Below, piece by piece: positions 14,601 to 28,200 of a DNA stretch of 64,000 nucleotides; positions within the stretch are counted from its first letter, which is position 1, and every line of letters begins with the position of its first letter. The notes below the pieces were generated by a model that was given only the letters and a program-made list of their open reading frames with translations, ran no database searches and was not told where the DNA came from. Origin of the DNA: Halichoerus grypus (taxonomy: Eukaryota > Chordata > Mammalia > Carnivora > Phocidae); contig NC_135716.1 in NCBI RefSeq assembly GCF_964656455.1, forward strand, positions 111,074,389 through 111,138,388. Reading direction: 5' to 3'. A program made the position numbers and the translations under genes.

Positions 14601-16169
14601 CTCTACTCTAACAAGAATAATTCCTGTTCTTTCAGGGTCTATGACATAGATTATAACTCCTTGAGGACTATGAAGAGTACATTTCCTCAAAAGTGATTCT
14701 GAGTTACCTTAATATACTGTACTCAACAAAAAACACTAGAAAGTGACAAGCTAAAGAAAATCAAATTTTAGTGTAAATCATGTTCAAGAGAAATAGTAGC
14801 ACCTGCCTGTTTGAATGTCCTTCCAGAGAACCCAGGATTTAGAACTGTCTTCAAATATGATGAAGCAGCTCTGTTTCAATATGTTTATCTGAAATACAGA
14901 GGAATATTTATGGTGATTTCTTTGTAAGTCAAAAACATAAAGTTAAATTTAAATTCAAAATTATTAAAAGTTTACTGCAAAAAACAGCAGAAGATATATA
15001 AAGGTAACCTGCCTTTTTGATAGTTCCAAGATAAAACAAGCCATCTGACCATCTAGCTAGGACATCCTGACCCTCTTCAAATTTACATGCTGGCTTTTTG
15101 ACTTTATGTCCATCCTGTAAAGACAGCTTGGTCAAGGATGTTGGGGTCTTTTGGTTTCGACGTAAAGGAGACCGCTTGTGGACCAGTGAATTACCTGCCC
15201 CTGTAGAGTCTCTGTTTAGGAAATAAAAGACCATATATAAGATTAACTTACTTATAGAGCTTATTTATATACCAATGATATGTTTTATATATTAATAAAA
15301 AATTCTGATTTATTAAAAACCTTAAATTGGGGGAAAATATAATAGGTACCTCAAATCACAAATACTCTCTAGGAATAAATAACTTTAAAAGAAAATGACA
15401 GGTGTTCTCAAAATTCATTCAGTGCCTACCCTTACTGAGACAGGGATTCAACAATCACTCTAAAATCACACATATTCAGGGCAGCTATTATCAAAATAAC
15501 AGCTCTAAGTGGAAGTGGGTCATGAGCAAAAGATGCCTTAAATCTCATGACTGGATTTAGATAAACTAAAAGAAGTTACATGGCACAATTTCATAAGCAC
15601 ATGAAAAGGAATAAAAATGATTATGCCACATGTAGTGAAAACACACTAACCGGTGACTTTGGGGTAGTTGGGTATATTCAACTCATTGGAAGAGAAGTCA
15701 TGACCTCCTTACAGGGAACTACTACTGAATTAAGTCTTGTTTATTGATGGGAATGTGTCCCAAGTCCCTCAAATATAGACTAGTTTAAAAAAATTAAGAA
15801 CCACCAATTTCACAAAATCATACTCAAATGAGAGGTATAACATCATTTACATTTTTTAAGCAAAAGACCCCAAAATTATGTATTCCAAAATTACATTATA
15901 ATTTGTATATTAGTAATTCCATAAACAGCATAGCATAACCACAGCATAACTACTATCAACTTTTCCTCAAAGGTAACAAAGCACTGGGGCGCCTGGGTGG
16001 CTCAGTCGTTAAGCGTCTGCCTTCGGCTCAGGTCATGATCCCAGGGTCCTGGGATCGAGCCCCGCATCGGGCTCCCTGCTCAGCGGGAAGCCTGCTTCTC
16101 CCTCTCCCACTCCCCCTGCTTGTGTTCCTTCTCTCGCTGTGTCTCTCTCTGTCAAATAAATAAATAAAA

Positions 16170-16204
<35 letters not shown>

Positions 16205-19200
16205 TAACAAAGCACTGTTTAGTTTCATTTTCTTAACTTAGATGCTTTACTAATTAAACATACCACAATGTATAAAATGAGACAGACAATAATTCAAAAG
16301 TAGATAGTATAAAAGTTAAATAAAAATAAAACAAGTGGGGAAGAAAAAAAGTTTCAATACCTAGGAATTGGGACTAGCTAATTTCAATACCTAAGAATAC
16401 ACAAATCCTAGGAAATTCTGTCATGAGCTTCAACATGAATGAACCTTGAAGACATTATGCCAAGCAAAAGGAGTCAAGACAAAAAAGAATAAATATTATA
16501 TAATTCCACTTATATAATGTAACTAGAGTATCAAATTCATAGAGACAGCAGAATGGTGGTTGCCTAGGGCCAGGAGGAGGTCTGCATGCAGAGTTAGTGT
16601 TTAAGGCGTAGCAGAGTTTCAGTTTGAAAGATACACTACATTTTTTTTCTTCAAGTTTTTATTTAAATTCCAGTTAGTTAAAAAATAAAATAAAATAAAT
16701 TCTAGTTAGTTAATATACAGTGTAATATTAGTTTCACATGCAGAATTTAGTGATTCATCACTTACGTACAACACCCACTTCACAAGTGCCCTATCATCGA
16801 TTTAACCCACCCCCCTACCTACCTACCCTCCAGTAATGAAAGACATACTACATTTTAAAGATATCCAAAGGAATAATAATTGATATTGTCCCAAATTTGC
16901 TGCAAACCATTAATCTACACATCCAAGAAGCTCAACAAACTCCAAGTAGGACAAATGGCAAAGTGACCTATACCCAGATTTACCACAGTAAAAATACTGA
17001 AAGAGAGAAAGAAAAAGAACTCATCACATACAAGGAAACTCCAGTAAGATTAACTTCTCATCAGAAACAATGAAGGCCAGAAGGCAGCGAGATCCTATAT
17101 TCAAAGTGCTGTAAGAAAAAACTGTCAACCTAGAATCTTATACCCAGCAAAATTGCCTTTCAAAAATGAAAGCAAAATAAAGATAACCTAGGATAAACAA
17201 AACTGAGAGAATTGTTGCTGGCAGAGCCACCTTACAAGAAATACTAAAGGAAGTTCTTAATAAGGTTGAAAGCCAGTAAACCAAAGTAGAAATACAAATC
17301 AACACACCAAAAAAAACACAAAGAGCACTTGTAAAGGTAATTAAGTAATATTGTGAATGTCTTTTATAACAGTATAAATGCATGTTTCTTCTAACTCAAA
17401 TATATGGAACAATTGAATTATAAGGCCTATAACATATTTGGCAGTAACAGCACAAAGGTGGTGGTGGGGAAAAAAAAATTGTATTAAAGTAAAGAAATGA
17501 CACCAGATAGTTATATCAACCCATAGGAACAAATGAAGAAAACCAAAAATGGTAAATAAGAAAGTAAATGTAAGTGAAGTATGTCACTTCAAGGAAATAT
17601 CTGCGAAATACCCATGTTAGTCACTGTTTCAAGTAAAAATGGTATTCCATGAAAAAGCTGCTACTTCAGCTGACAACTCAAATAATGACATAAATCTCCT
17701 ATCTATACTTCCTATTTCATCACACATGACATTAAAAATCTAAAACTCAGGGGCGCCTGGGTGGCTCAGTCAAGCATCTGCCTTCAGCTCAGGTCATGAC
17801 CTTGGGGTGCTGGGATGGAGCCCTGCGTCGGGCTCCCTGCTCAGGAAGGAGGCTGCTTCTCCCTCTGCCCCTCCCCCTGCTCGTGCTCCCTCTCTCAAAT
17901 AAATAAATAAAATTTTTAAAAAATATATTAACTCAAAGTTAAAGTTTAGTAAAAACAACTTTTACTGAAAAAAGTTTCACATCAGGAATGTTCTTAAGTG
18001 AAATAGGGTTTTCTGTGTATGCGTGTATTTTGGTGGGTTCTGGGGGGGTTTTTTGGTTTTTGTTTTTTTACTGTGTGTGCTCAACAATGAAGAATACTGC
18101 CTTGTTTCATGCTAAGGCGCACAGCAGTTTGACCAAACATTGTTTTCATGCCATCTGTACAGATAGACACAATGAGAAAGGCAAATAATGTCTAAGTATT
18201 ATGAAAATAATTTTTACCTTTCAGACTCCTACCAGGATCCATGGATCACACTGTGAGAACCATGCTCCAAATAAAGGAATATATGTTGCCATATATCTAA
18301 ATAAAGGGAATGTGTCTGCTATAGACAGCTGTGAGGAAAAGGCATTTAGTATGATAAGGGGTTAAAAGTCTGACAAGACGAGTGCCAGAGAGAAGTAAAA
18401 TGGAGGATGAATCTACCATTAATTCTACCAATAGGAGTGCTCAAGGCTAGGCTGAGAACCTTCTTTCTCCAGACACAAAAACAATTTAATGTTTTCATTC
18501 ACAATATTAAAATGATTCTATCAGCAAGCACTTTCTGGAAAACTATATATCCAGGGGTCACTTGAGGGATTTTGCTTTCCTTAAAGAAACTAACCAAAGC
18601 CTGAACAACGTAATTAATTATAGGCGAAAGATGACTTCAATAGAATGCCAAGGTGGCTACTGGGACCTAGAATCTTCCAATTCTAGACTGGTAAATGTAC
18701 AAAAATCAAAACTGCAACCATTCCCAGATTGGTTTTGTATGCTGTGCTATTGCTTCAACAAATTATTTTTCACGATGGTCTCCCATCTTACTCTCTTAAA
18801 ATGTTGTAAGGATCTTTGAGGAAAAAGAAAACTAAAATTCCCTTGATCCCTTGTGCTCCCTGCTCCCTTCCACCACTCCTCCTATTTCTTTCCTCCCATT
18901 CACAGCCAAACCTTTGGAGGAAATTTATACACTCTTAACTCTCTCTCTACTATAGTCTTCCCCATTTTTCAGCCCACTGCAACACACATCACCATTCCCT
19001 CACCCAAACACTCCACCAAACACAGGGAATGTGTCTGTCTTACTCTTCACAGTTGTATTCCTCAATACTCTGCCTAGGGCATGATACATAAAAGGCAGAA
19101 AGGTCATATGGAATTTATAAAGTTCAAGCTCAATTCAAGAAAAATCTATATTTAAGAGTTTAATTATTTCTAAAAATGACTGCATGCACAAATAATGTTT

Positions 19201-22200
19201 TGTTCTGAATAAACAATAGAATCTAATTCACATACTACAACAAATACACACCAATCTTTTATTCACATAAACATGAACATAAATCATATATAAAACTGCA
19301 TTAATAAACAGGTATTTATAAACAGTCTTATCCATTTAAAATTTTCTGCCCAAAGAAACTTTACAAAAAATAAAACAAGAAAGTAAAGTAAATGACCAAT
19401 GATAGCATAACTCAAACATAACCAAGATAAACTCTGTACATTTATCCCCCCCAAGGTAATTTCTCCCATTATTGTCACTGATTACTTCCCTCCTCTCTAG
19501 AATGTGACCTTTATTAGAAGCCAAATTAGTTTTTCTAATTTTAGAATTTATTATTTCCCTTCTGATTAAAGGTAACCATAAGATAGTAAAATAAATAATA
19601 CAGAAAGAGTGAAAAGTGAAAATTCCCCATGCTTTCTCCCACAAAAGAACTGTTAATCTCCTGACTTTTCTTATGTATATACCACATACACAGACATAAT
19701 TCATATAAATGTTTTGAAGAGTGGAAATTACATATACTCTTCTACAATTTTCCTCACACAATAATTTATCTTGGACAATGTAATATCCATCTATATAAGT
19801 ATAAAACAAAAGTATGTAAGATCATCTTTTCTTCAAATGCTATGCTACTTTCCAACTACTACCCAACTGAGGAACATTTAGTATGTTTCCATTGTTTTAC
19901 TATTACAAGCAATATAAACCTCATCCTTTCTTTTATTTTTTTAAGTATTCCTGCTACTACACGAGAAAAATTCAGAGAATAATTACTGCAACAAAGAATA
20001 TACACATTTTTCCTTTTTGCTGTGGAAAATTACAAACATGCAAAAGCAGACTAAACAAGTATAACAAACCATCAGGTATTCACCATCCAGTTTCAATTAC
20101 CATCTCATGACCAATACTATTTCATTTAAACACCCCATTCCCCAACCTACATTATGTATGTATTTTAACTGACAATGTCAAATGAATCTCAAAAAAAGTA
20201 GTCTCACTGACACTACCAGAACAGCACTTGAAGGCCCATTCCTTCACCAACAGTATTTATCCTTTTGCTACTTGACAGACAACACATACATACACACACA
20301 CACAAAATATTTCTATCTACAGTTCTATTATTATTAGAAAAGGATTTTTTCCATAGGTTTGTTAATTTGTACGTCTTCTGGAAACAGCAGATATTCTCTG
20401 CCTTTTTTTTAAACTAAAATGTTCATCTTTTTCATAATGACTTAAGAGCACTTTATATATTATGAATAAATAACACTTTGTTATACATGTTAGAAATACT
20501 TTTCCCAGCTCATACACTATAAAAGTGCCATGACAAAGACTTTTTGATAGGGGGATCAGTACTTGTGGGTGTTCAGTTGACTCTGGTCAGTAACTACAAA
20601 GCTGTATGTCTCATCTTGCATCCAGGCTGCCTTGCCTATTTAAGAAGTCAGACCAGAGAAAATTTAAACAGAAAACCAAAACAAATAAAGGAGTTGGTTT
20701 GCATGCCCCTTTCTTAAGCTGTGTACTCCCAACCTCTGTTGTTGGGTTATGTAAGGTGTTCATGTTCTTCCTAACGCCCATTCAATCTCTAATCCACAAC
20801 TTTTCATTTTACATGATGTTAAGAGTGTCTGTAATATTGTTGCTTCTCCCAAACGGAGTTAAAGTTAAATTTCACTCTATTTGGCAGATAATCTTTAGTG
20901 TATAAATTCAGTGCAGTTCCAATTAATTGAAGCAGGATTTTTTTAGGTCAAACATTTTTATAAAATTTGTAAAACAAAAAACAAAAAAAACAAAAAACCC
21001 TACTAAACTAAACTAAAAATCCATAGAATAGTTAAAGTCAACTTCTAAAAGAAGAACAAAGAAAGAGGGGAAGACTCACCCTACCAAATACTGTGACACA
21101 TTCCAGAGAAAAACTATTCCATACAGGTAAAGAACAGACAGTAAGATTATTACAACAGAATAGGTATCTCCAAAACAGTTTCATTTAAGGAAGTGGATGT
21201 ATGACAAAAGTAACACCACAAATCAGTACAGAAAGGACATATTATTTAGTAAATAGTATTGGGGAAAATGATTCACTTAAATGGAGGAGAAGCTGTCCTC
21301 TTAATTCACAATACACAAAAAGATGAATTATAGATGGATTAAAGACATGAAAATAAATGTAAAACTTGAAACATAACTAGAAAATATAGAATATTGTTAT
21401 GACAACTGATGAATTATTGAACTCTACATCTGAAACTAATGATGTACTATATGTTGGCTAATTGAATTTAAAAAAAAAAGAAAGATGCTTGTTATGATCT
21501 TAGAAGCAGAGCGTACATACAACATTTAAAATCCTGCAAATATGTTGTTGAAAGCAGAACGAAATTTATAGCACAATTATCATTTATGCAAACTGAAAAC
21601 ATACATATATAATACCATATATTTTACAAGGACATATATTAAGTATTTTCAAGTGGGTATGTTAAGACAATTGGTAAGTGAGAATAGAGATCTGACTGAG
21701 AATTGGGGAAACTGGACATGTCCTGACCAGAGACCTGTGATGATGTAGTATACTTTTTTCTGTTACTAAGATCTAACTCAATTACATCAGCTCCTCATAC
21801 CACACAATACAGATTAACAAAATAGCAGGAATCAAGTCATATTTCCATAATGGTCACAACCATGATCACTATTTGCTATCTGCTTTTACTATTTGACAAC
21901 ACACACATAAAGAATACTTCTATCTAAAAATAATATTTCTATCTATAATACTACTACTTAGAGAAGCATTTTTTTCTTCACGGCTACTGATATCCATCTT
22001 AAGAGAGATTGCCTGGAAAAAGTCTCCTCCCTTGAAACCAAATGGAAAACCAGGAGTTCAAGCTACTTCTTTCTTGGTTTACTACTCCCACAATAAATAA
22101 GACCCTAATTCAGGAACTTGGGAATTAGATGCATAATTCAAATAGTGTGGTCTTTTTTTCCTCCAATTTATTCCCCCAGCTAACAAGAAAACTATCTGAA

Positions 22201-25200
22201 TATTACATGGGAGACCACAGACAGTTAATTTCATCTGTCTACAACAATCTCTAAGGACTACTATGAGGCCAATATTAAAAAACATGGGTTGAGGACTTGA
22301 TATAGTTTAATTTCTCAATAAATGGCAGAAGAAATATGAAAAAATTCACTTTTAGTTTAATTATTTTTCCTTCAATAAATATTTAATGAATATCTGTTCT
22401 AGGCCTGGTGAATAAGAGAGTCAAGGTCCCTATCTTCAGAGCCTAAGATTTTGATAGGAAAGAATCAGCTAGACCTTCCTTCTTAAGGCTCCTTTCCTGA
22501 TTCAACCCCACCCACTAAATTCAGGTTAGATGCTCTCTTGTATGCGCTAGTTCTCCCATCAATATACTTCTAACACTCTATTCTATTTGCCTACTTACTT
22601 ATCTTCATCTACTCCCCACTCCCTAAACAGTTTGTATTCTGAGGGGGAAAATGATTGTCCCACTTTGTTTATTACTCCTTCCCCAGAACCTAGCCTAGTG
22701 CCCAGAATGTATTAGGAACACAATAATCAGTAAATTACCAGTAATACCTGGTAATTTAATTAAAGGCAATCTCTAAAGAGTCAAATGCCACTACCCCAAC
22801 ATAGGACTCATCTTCCCAGAAGGAACTTTCATCCCTCTGCTGCTGAGTTTCCCTCCTCTTCTCTGACAACCCAATCAGCCACAACTGATCCACCACAACC
22901 ATGTCTCTAAGTACCCCTGCCACTACTCTTTCAACCCATGAAGTTCCACTTGGCAGTAAAAGAAGGAAAACCTAGTCTCACTTTGCACTGCCACCCCCCA
23001 TTGGAGCACTCCTCTTACTGACTCACCCCAGTCCAAAAAATCAAATGAGTATGCAACCGCAGGAAATGACAGGCACTGCTGTGAAAGAGAAGAAAATATC
23101 GATTCTGCCGCTATCTTAATCTTTTATCTGCCTCAGGTCCCGACCAGTCTCATCTCTTGAAAAGCAAAAGCTGCCATTTATCCCAAGCTCTTTCCCACAA
23201 TTTCTTCCCTTCTCTGGGAAAAGTTTGTAGTACATGTGTGGGTGAATCACATGTGAACGACATAATGTAACCTAACAACAGTGCCACTTTTGCCAGAATC
23301 TTTCACAACGATATAGTTAAATTCATGAGGCCATTCAGGGCCAAAGTAGGACCCAGGTACAAGCAGAAGGCAATCTACTGAAGCTTGGGCCCACATTAAA
23401 GCTATGAGGAAAGAATTCTCTTTTATCTCTTGCAGAAGGTATAAGTAAAACAAAGCTTGGCGCTGGTTGAATTCTTCCTGGTTGAGGTTTCCTTGAAAGT
23501 AGAACATCAAAGGGGACCAGGGTCAGACCGAAAGAACAGAAATCATAAAGCAGGCAGCTTAATGACCGGCTCTACTCTAATCCTTAGTTTTAGAAATTAT
23601 AAAAACATAACAATGCATACTTTTAAAAATTCAAGTAGACAGAAAGGTTTAAAACAAAATGCAATAGTTGCCCACCCATCCCTTCCCACATCCCAATCCT
23701 GCTCTCCAGAGGCTGGTGCTAATCTTAACTCTTTCAGCTATTTATTCTGGGAGGTACCTCCATAGTTCTAAATAATGTGCACATTTCTCTTTTTAATTGA
23801 TCTAATTCACATCTGACTTATAAAAAATCATAACTAACAATTCCCAACCTCTACAATCTTATTGAACTAATTTCATTAAATCAATACTGTGCTTTAACTA
23901 ATTAACACTGTAAATATGGGGTGCCTGGGTGGCTCAGTCATTAGGCATCTGCCTTCAGCTCAGGTCATGATCCCAGGGTCCTGGGATTGAGCCCTGCATC
24001 GGGCTCCCTGCTCCACGGGGAGCCTGCTTCTCCCTATCCCACTCCCCCTGCTTGTGTTCCCTCTCTAGCTGTGTCTCTCTGTGTCAAATAAATAAATAAA
24101 ACCTTTAAAAAAAAAACTGTAAATATTAATCACTGCAAAGCTAAATGGCACACTCTCATTAAATAATCTTTCTTATTAAACGTTTTATTTTTCCTGAAAT
24201 TGCTTATTAATGTGTTCCTTTATTTCCTCTGTTTCAAACTGTCAAGAATACGGGCGCCTGGGTGGCTCAGTCAGTTAAGCATCTGCCTTCAGCACGGGTC
24301 TTGATCTCAGGGTCCTAGGATCAAGGCCCGCGTCAGGCTCCCTGCTCAGCAGAGAGTCTGCTTCTCCTTCTCCCTCTGCCCCTCTCTCTGCTCAAGCTGT
24401 CTCTCTCTGTCTCTCCCTCTCTCAAACAAATAAATAAAATCTTTAAATTGTCAAGAATAATTCCAAACCTTTCTTTCCTCTACAGGTAGCTCTTATTTCT
24501 AGAACTCTCCACGTTCCTGCACCACTCTGCACTAATTACTCTCTAGGCCTTATCATCTTCAAAGCTTCTCTTCTTTTCTTGATTGCATATTCTTTGCTAT
24601 AGCAAGGGCTTGCAATTAAAGGATGTATACATGTACATTTTTAAAAGATTTATTTAATTTTAGAGAGAGCGAGCACATGACAGCAAGCGCAAGGGGGTGG
24701 GGGTGCAGAGAGAAAGGGCGAGACAGTCTTAAGCAGACTCCGCACTGAGTGTGTAGCCTGATACAGGGCTCAATCCCACAACCCTGAGTTGACACCAACA
24801 GTCGGACACTTAACCAACTGTGTCACCCAGGAACCTCTACAGGTAAATTTTCTGAGCCTTTATGTATCTCAATCCTAAACTCACAATGGACTGTTTCCTG
24901 GACACAGAATTTGATGTTGAAAATATTTTCCCTAAGAAGTTTGATGATATTCCTATTTATCCCATTTAACACTCAGCATCAATGATGAAAAATCTAATAC
25001 TTCAGTAGAGGTATTTATTAAGAAATGAATAAATCACAGAGATAAAAGGTACAGAATAGGGAATACAGTCAATGATATTGTAATAGCAGGGTACAGCAAC
25101 AGCTACACTTGTGGTGAGCAAAGCATAATGTATGAAGTTGTGGAATCGCTGCTGTACACCCAAAACTAATGTAATATTGTGTGTCAACTATAGGTCAATA

Positions 25201-28200
25201 AAAAAAAAACATAAAATAAAATCAGAAATGAAAAAGGAGACATTAAAACTGATACCACAGAAATACAAAGGATTACTATAAACAATTATAAACCAATAAA
25301 CTGGACAACCTAAAAGAAATAAAGTCCTAGAAACATACAACCTACCAAAACTGAATCATGAAGAAACAGAAAATCTAAACATACCAATTACCAGTAAGGA
25401 GATTAAATCAGTAATCAAAAAACTCCCAAAAACAGAAGTCCAAAACCGGACATCTTCACTGGTGAATCCTACCAAACATTCAAAGAAGAATCTTCTCAAA
25501 CTCTTCCAAAAAACAGAAAAATGAGAACACTTCCAAATTCATTGACGAGGTCAGTATTACCCTGATACTAAAACCAGACAAGGATGCTACAACAAAAGAA
25601 AATTACAGGGTAATATTCTTGATGAACACTGATGCAAAAATCCTCAACAAAATATTAGTAAACTGAATTCAATAATACTTTAAAAGAATCATACACCATG
25701 ATTATGTGGGATTTATTTCACAGATGCAAGATGCTTCAACATCCACAAAAGTCAATGTGATACACCACATTAACAAAGAGAACAAAAATCATATGATCAC
25801 AACAGATGCCGAAAAAGCATTTGACAAAAGTCAACATTCATTTGTAATAAAACTCTCACAAAGTGAGTATAGAGGGAACACACCTCAACATAATAAAGAC
25901 CATTTATGACAAACCCACAGTTAACATAATACTCAGCAGTAAAAAGCTGAAAACTTTTCCTCTAAGATCAGAAACAAGACAAGGATGCCCTCTTTCACCT
26001 GTCTTCTTCAACACAGTATTGGAAGCAATAGCTGCAGCAATTAGCCCAAAGAAAGAAATGGAATCCAAATTAGAAAGGAAGAAGTAAACCTGTCACTATT
26101 TGCAGATGACATGATATTACACATAGAAAATCCCTAGGACTCCACCAAAAAACTGTTAGGACTAATAAATGAATTCAGTAAAGGTGCAGGATACAAAGTT
26201 AATATATGAAAATCTGTTGTATTTCTATACACTAATAATAAACTATCAGAAAGAAAAACTAACAATTCCATTTACAATAGCACCAAAAAAAAAAAAAAAT
26301 TCCTAGGAATAAATTGAACCAAAGAGATGAAGTATCTGTACACTAAGACTGTAACGCTCAATGAAGGCAAATGAAGAAGACACAAATAAAGATAGTTCAT
26401 ACCCATGGACCGGAAGAATACTGCTAAAATGTCCATACTACCCAAAGCAATCTACATACACATTCAAATACAACCCCTATCAAAATTCTAATGGCATTCT
26501 TCAAAGAAAAAGAATAATCCTAGGGGCGCCTGGGGGGCTCAGTCGTTAAGCGTATGCTTTCGGCTTAGGTCATGATCCCAGGGTCCTGGGATCGAGCCCC
26601 GCATCGGCCTCCCTGCTCTGTGGGAAGCCTGCTTCTCCCTCTCCCATTCCCCCCACTTGTGTTCCCTCTCTCGTTGTGTCTCTGTCAAATAAATAGATAA
26701 AATCTTTAAAAAAAGAGAACAATCCTAAAACTTGTTTGGAACCACAAAAAGCCAGAATAGCCAAAGCGATCTTGAGAACAAGAACAAAGTTAGAGACACT
26801 GCACTTCCTGATTTCAAACTGTATTACAAAACTATAGTAATCAAAACAAGATGGTACTGGCATAAAAAGAGACACATACGTCAATGGAACAGAATAGAGC
26901 TCAGAAATAAATCCACACATATTTTTGTCAACTACTTTAAGACAAAGGTACTAAGAATATATCATGAGGGAAAGACGGTCTCTTCAATAAACGGTATTGG
27001 GAAAAACTGGACAACCACATGAAAAAGAATGGATTTGGACCACTATTTTATACCATTCACAAAAATTAACTTAAAAATGAATTAAAGATATGAACATAAC
27101 ACCTGAAACCATAAAACTTCTAGAAGAAACCACAGGCAGTAAGCTCCTTGATACCAGTCTTAGTGATGATTTTTTTTGGATTTGACACCAAAAGCAAAGG
27201 CAACAAAAGCAAAAATAAACAAGTGGAACTATATCAAAACTAAGCTTCTGCACAGCAAAGGAAACCATCAACAAAATGAAAAGGCGACCTACTGAATGGA
27301 AGAAAATATTTTCAAATCATGTGTTTGATAAGGGGTTAATAACCAAAATATGGGGGTGCCTGGGTGGCTCAGTAGGTTAAGTGTCTGCCTTTGGCTCAGG
27401 TCATGATTCCAGGATCCTGGGATCGAGCCCTGCATTGGGCTCTCTGCTCAGCAGGGAGCCTGCTTCTCCCTGTCCCTCTGCCCCTCTCCCCTGCTCAACC
27501 TCTCTCTCTTGCTCTGCTCTCTAATAAATAAAATCTTTTTTAAAAATGTTAAAAAATTCATACAACTCAATAACACAACAACAACAAAAATCTGATTAAG
27601 AAATGAGCAGAGCATCTGAACTGACATTTCTCCAAAGATATACAGATGGCCAAAAGGTACATAAAAAGATCTCAACATCACTAATAATCACAGAAATGCA
27701 AATCAAAACCACCATGAGATACCACCTTACACCTGTCAAAATGGCTATTATCAAAAACACAAGAAATAACAAGCATTGGCAAGATGTGGAGAAAAGGGAA
27801 CTTTTGTGTACTGTTGCTGGGAATTTAAATTGGTGCAGCCACTATGGAAAACAGTATGGAGGTTCCTCAAAAAATTAAAAACAGAACTACCATACAGGGG
27901 TGCCTGGGTGGCTCAGTCGGTTTAAGTGTCTGCCTTCAGCTCAGGTCATGATCCCAGGGTTCTGGGATCGAGCCCCACATCGGGTCCCTTGCTCAGCAGG
28001 GAGCCTGCTTCTTCCTCTCCTGCTGCCACTCCCCCTGCTTGTGCTCTTTCACTGTCAAATAAATAGTCTCTTAAGAAAAAAAAAAAAAAGAACTACCATA
28101 CAATCCAGCAATTCCACTTCTGAGTATTTATCCAAAGAAAACAAAAACACTAACTAGAGATATATACATCCCCACGTTCACTGCAGCATTATTTACAACA

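Larger units (their letters stand above)
10834..14806 (-). other. MTF2: MTF2 intron 3 (3,973 bp), GC donor
   Basis: It holds a MIR (11530-11720), an unidentified GC-richer insert (11930-12110), a tandem SINE pair (12444-12819) and a SINE at 13026-13238. The remainder, 13252-14800, has no recognised feature except a weak L2-like piece around 14390-14440. Confidence 0.8.
17922..23917. other. Intron 1 stretch, mostly unannotated
   Basis: Apart from the old L1 and L2-like pieces listed, positions 17930-19620 and 21480-23917 hold no feature I can support. 23590-23830 may be a very old L1 piece. Confidence 0.6.

Noticed and set aside
14929..15012. Read-through of exon 2 into intron 2 as coding
   Set aside because: The continuation ([13 protein letters not shown]) departs from MTF2, while exon 3 restores the conserved Tudor sequence.
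25706..26087. Reverse-transcriptase-like ORFs as a domesticated gene
   Set aside because: Neighbouring pieces are in different frames with stops and SINE insertions; an ordinary dead L1.
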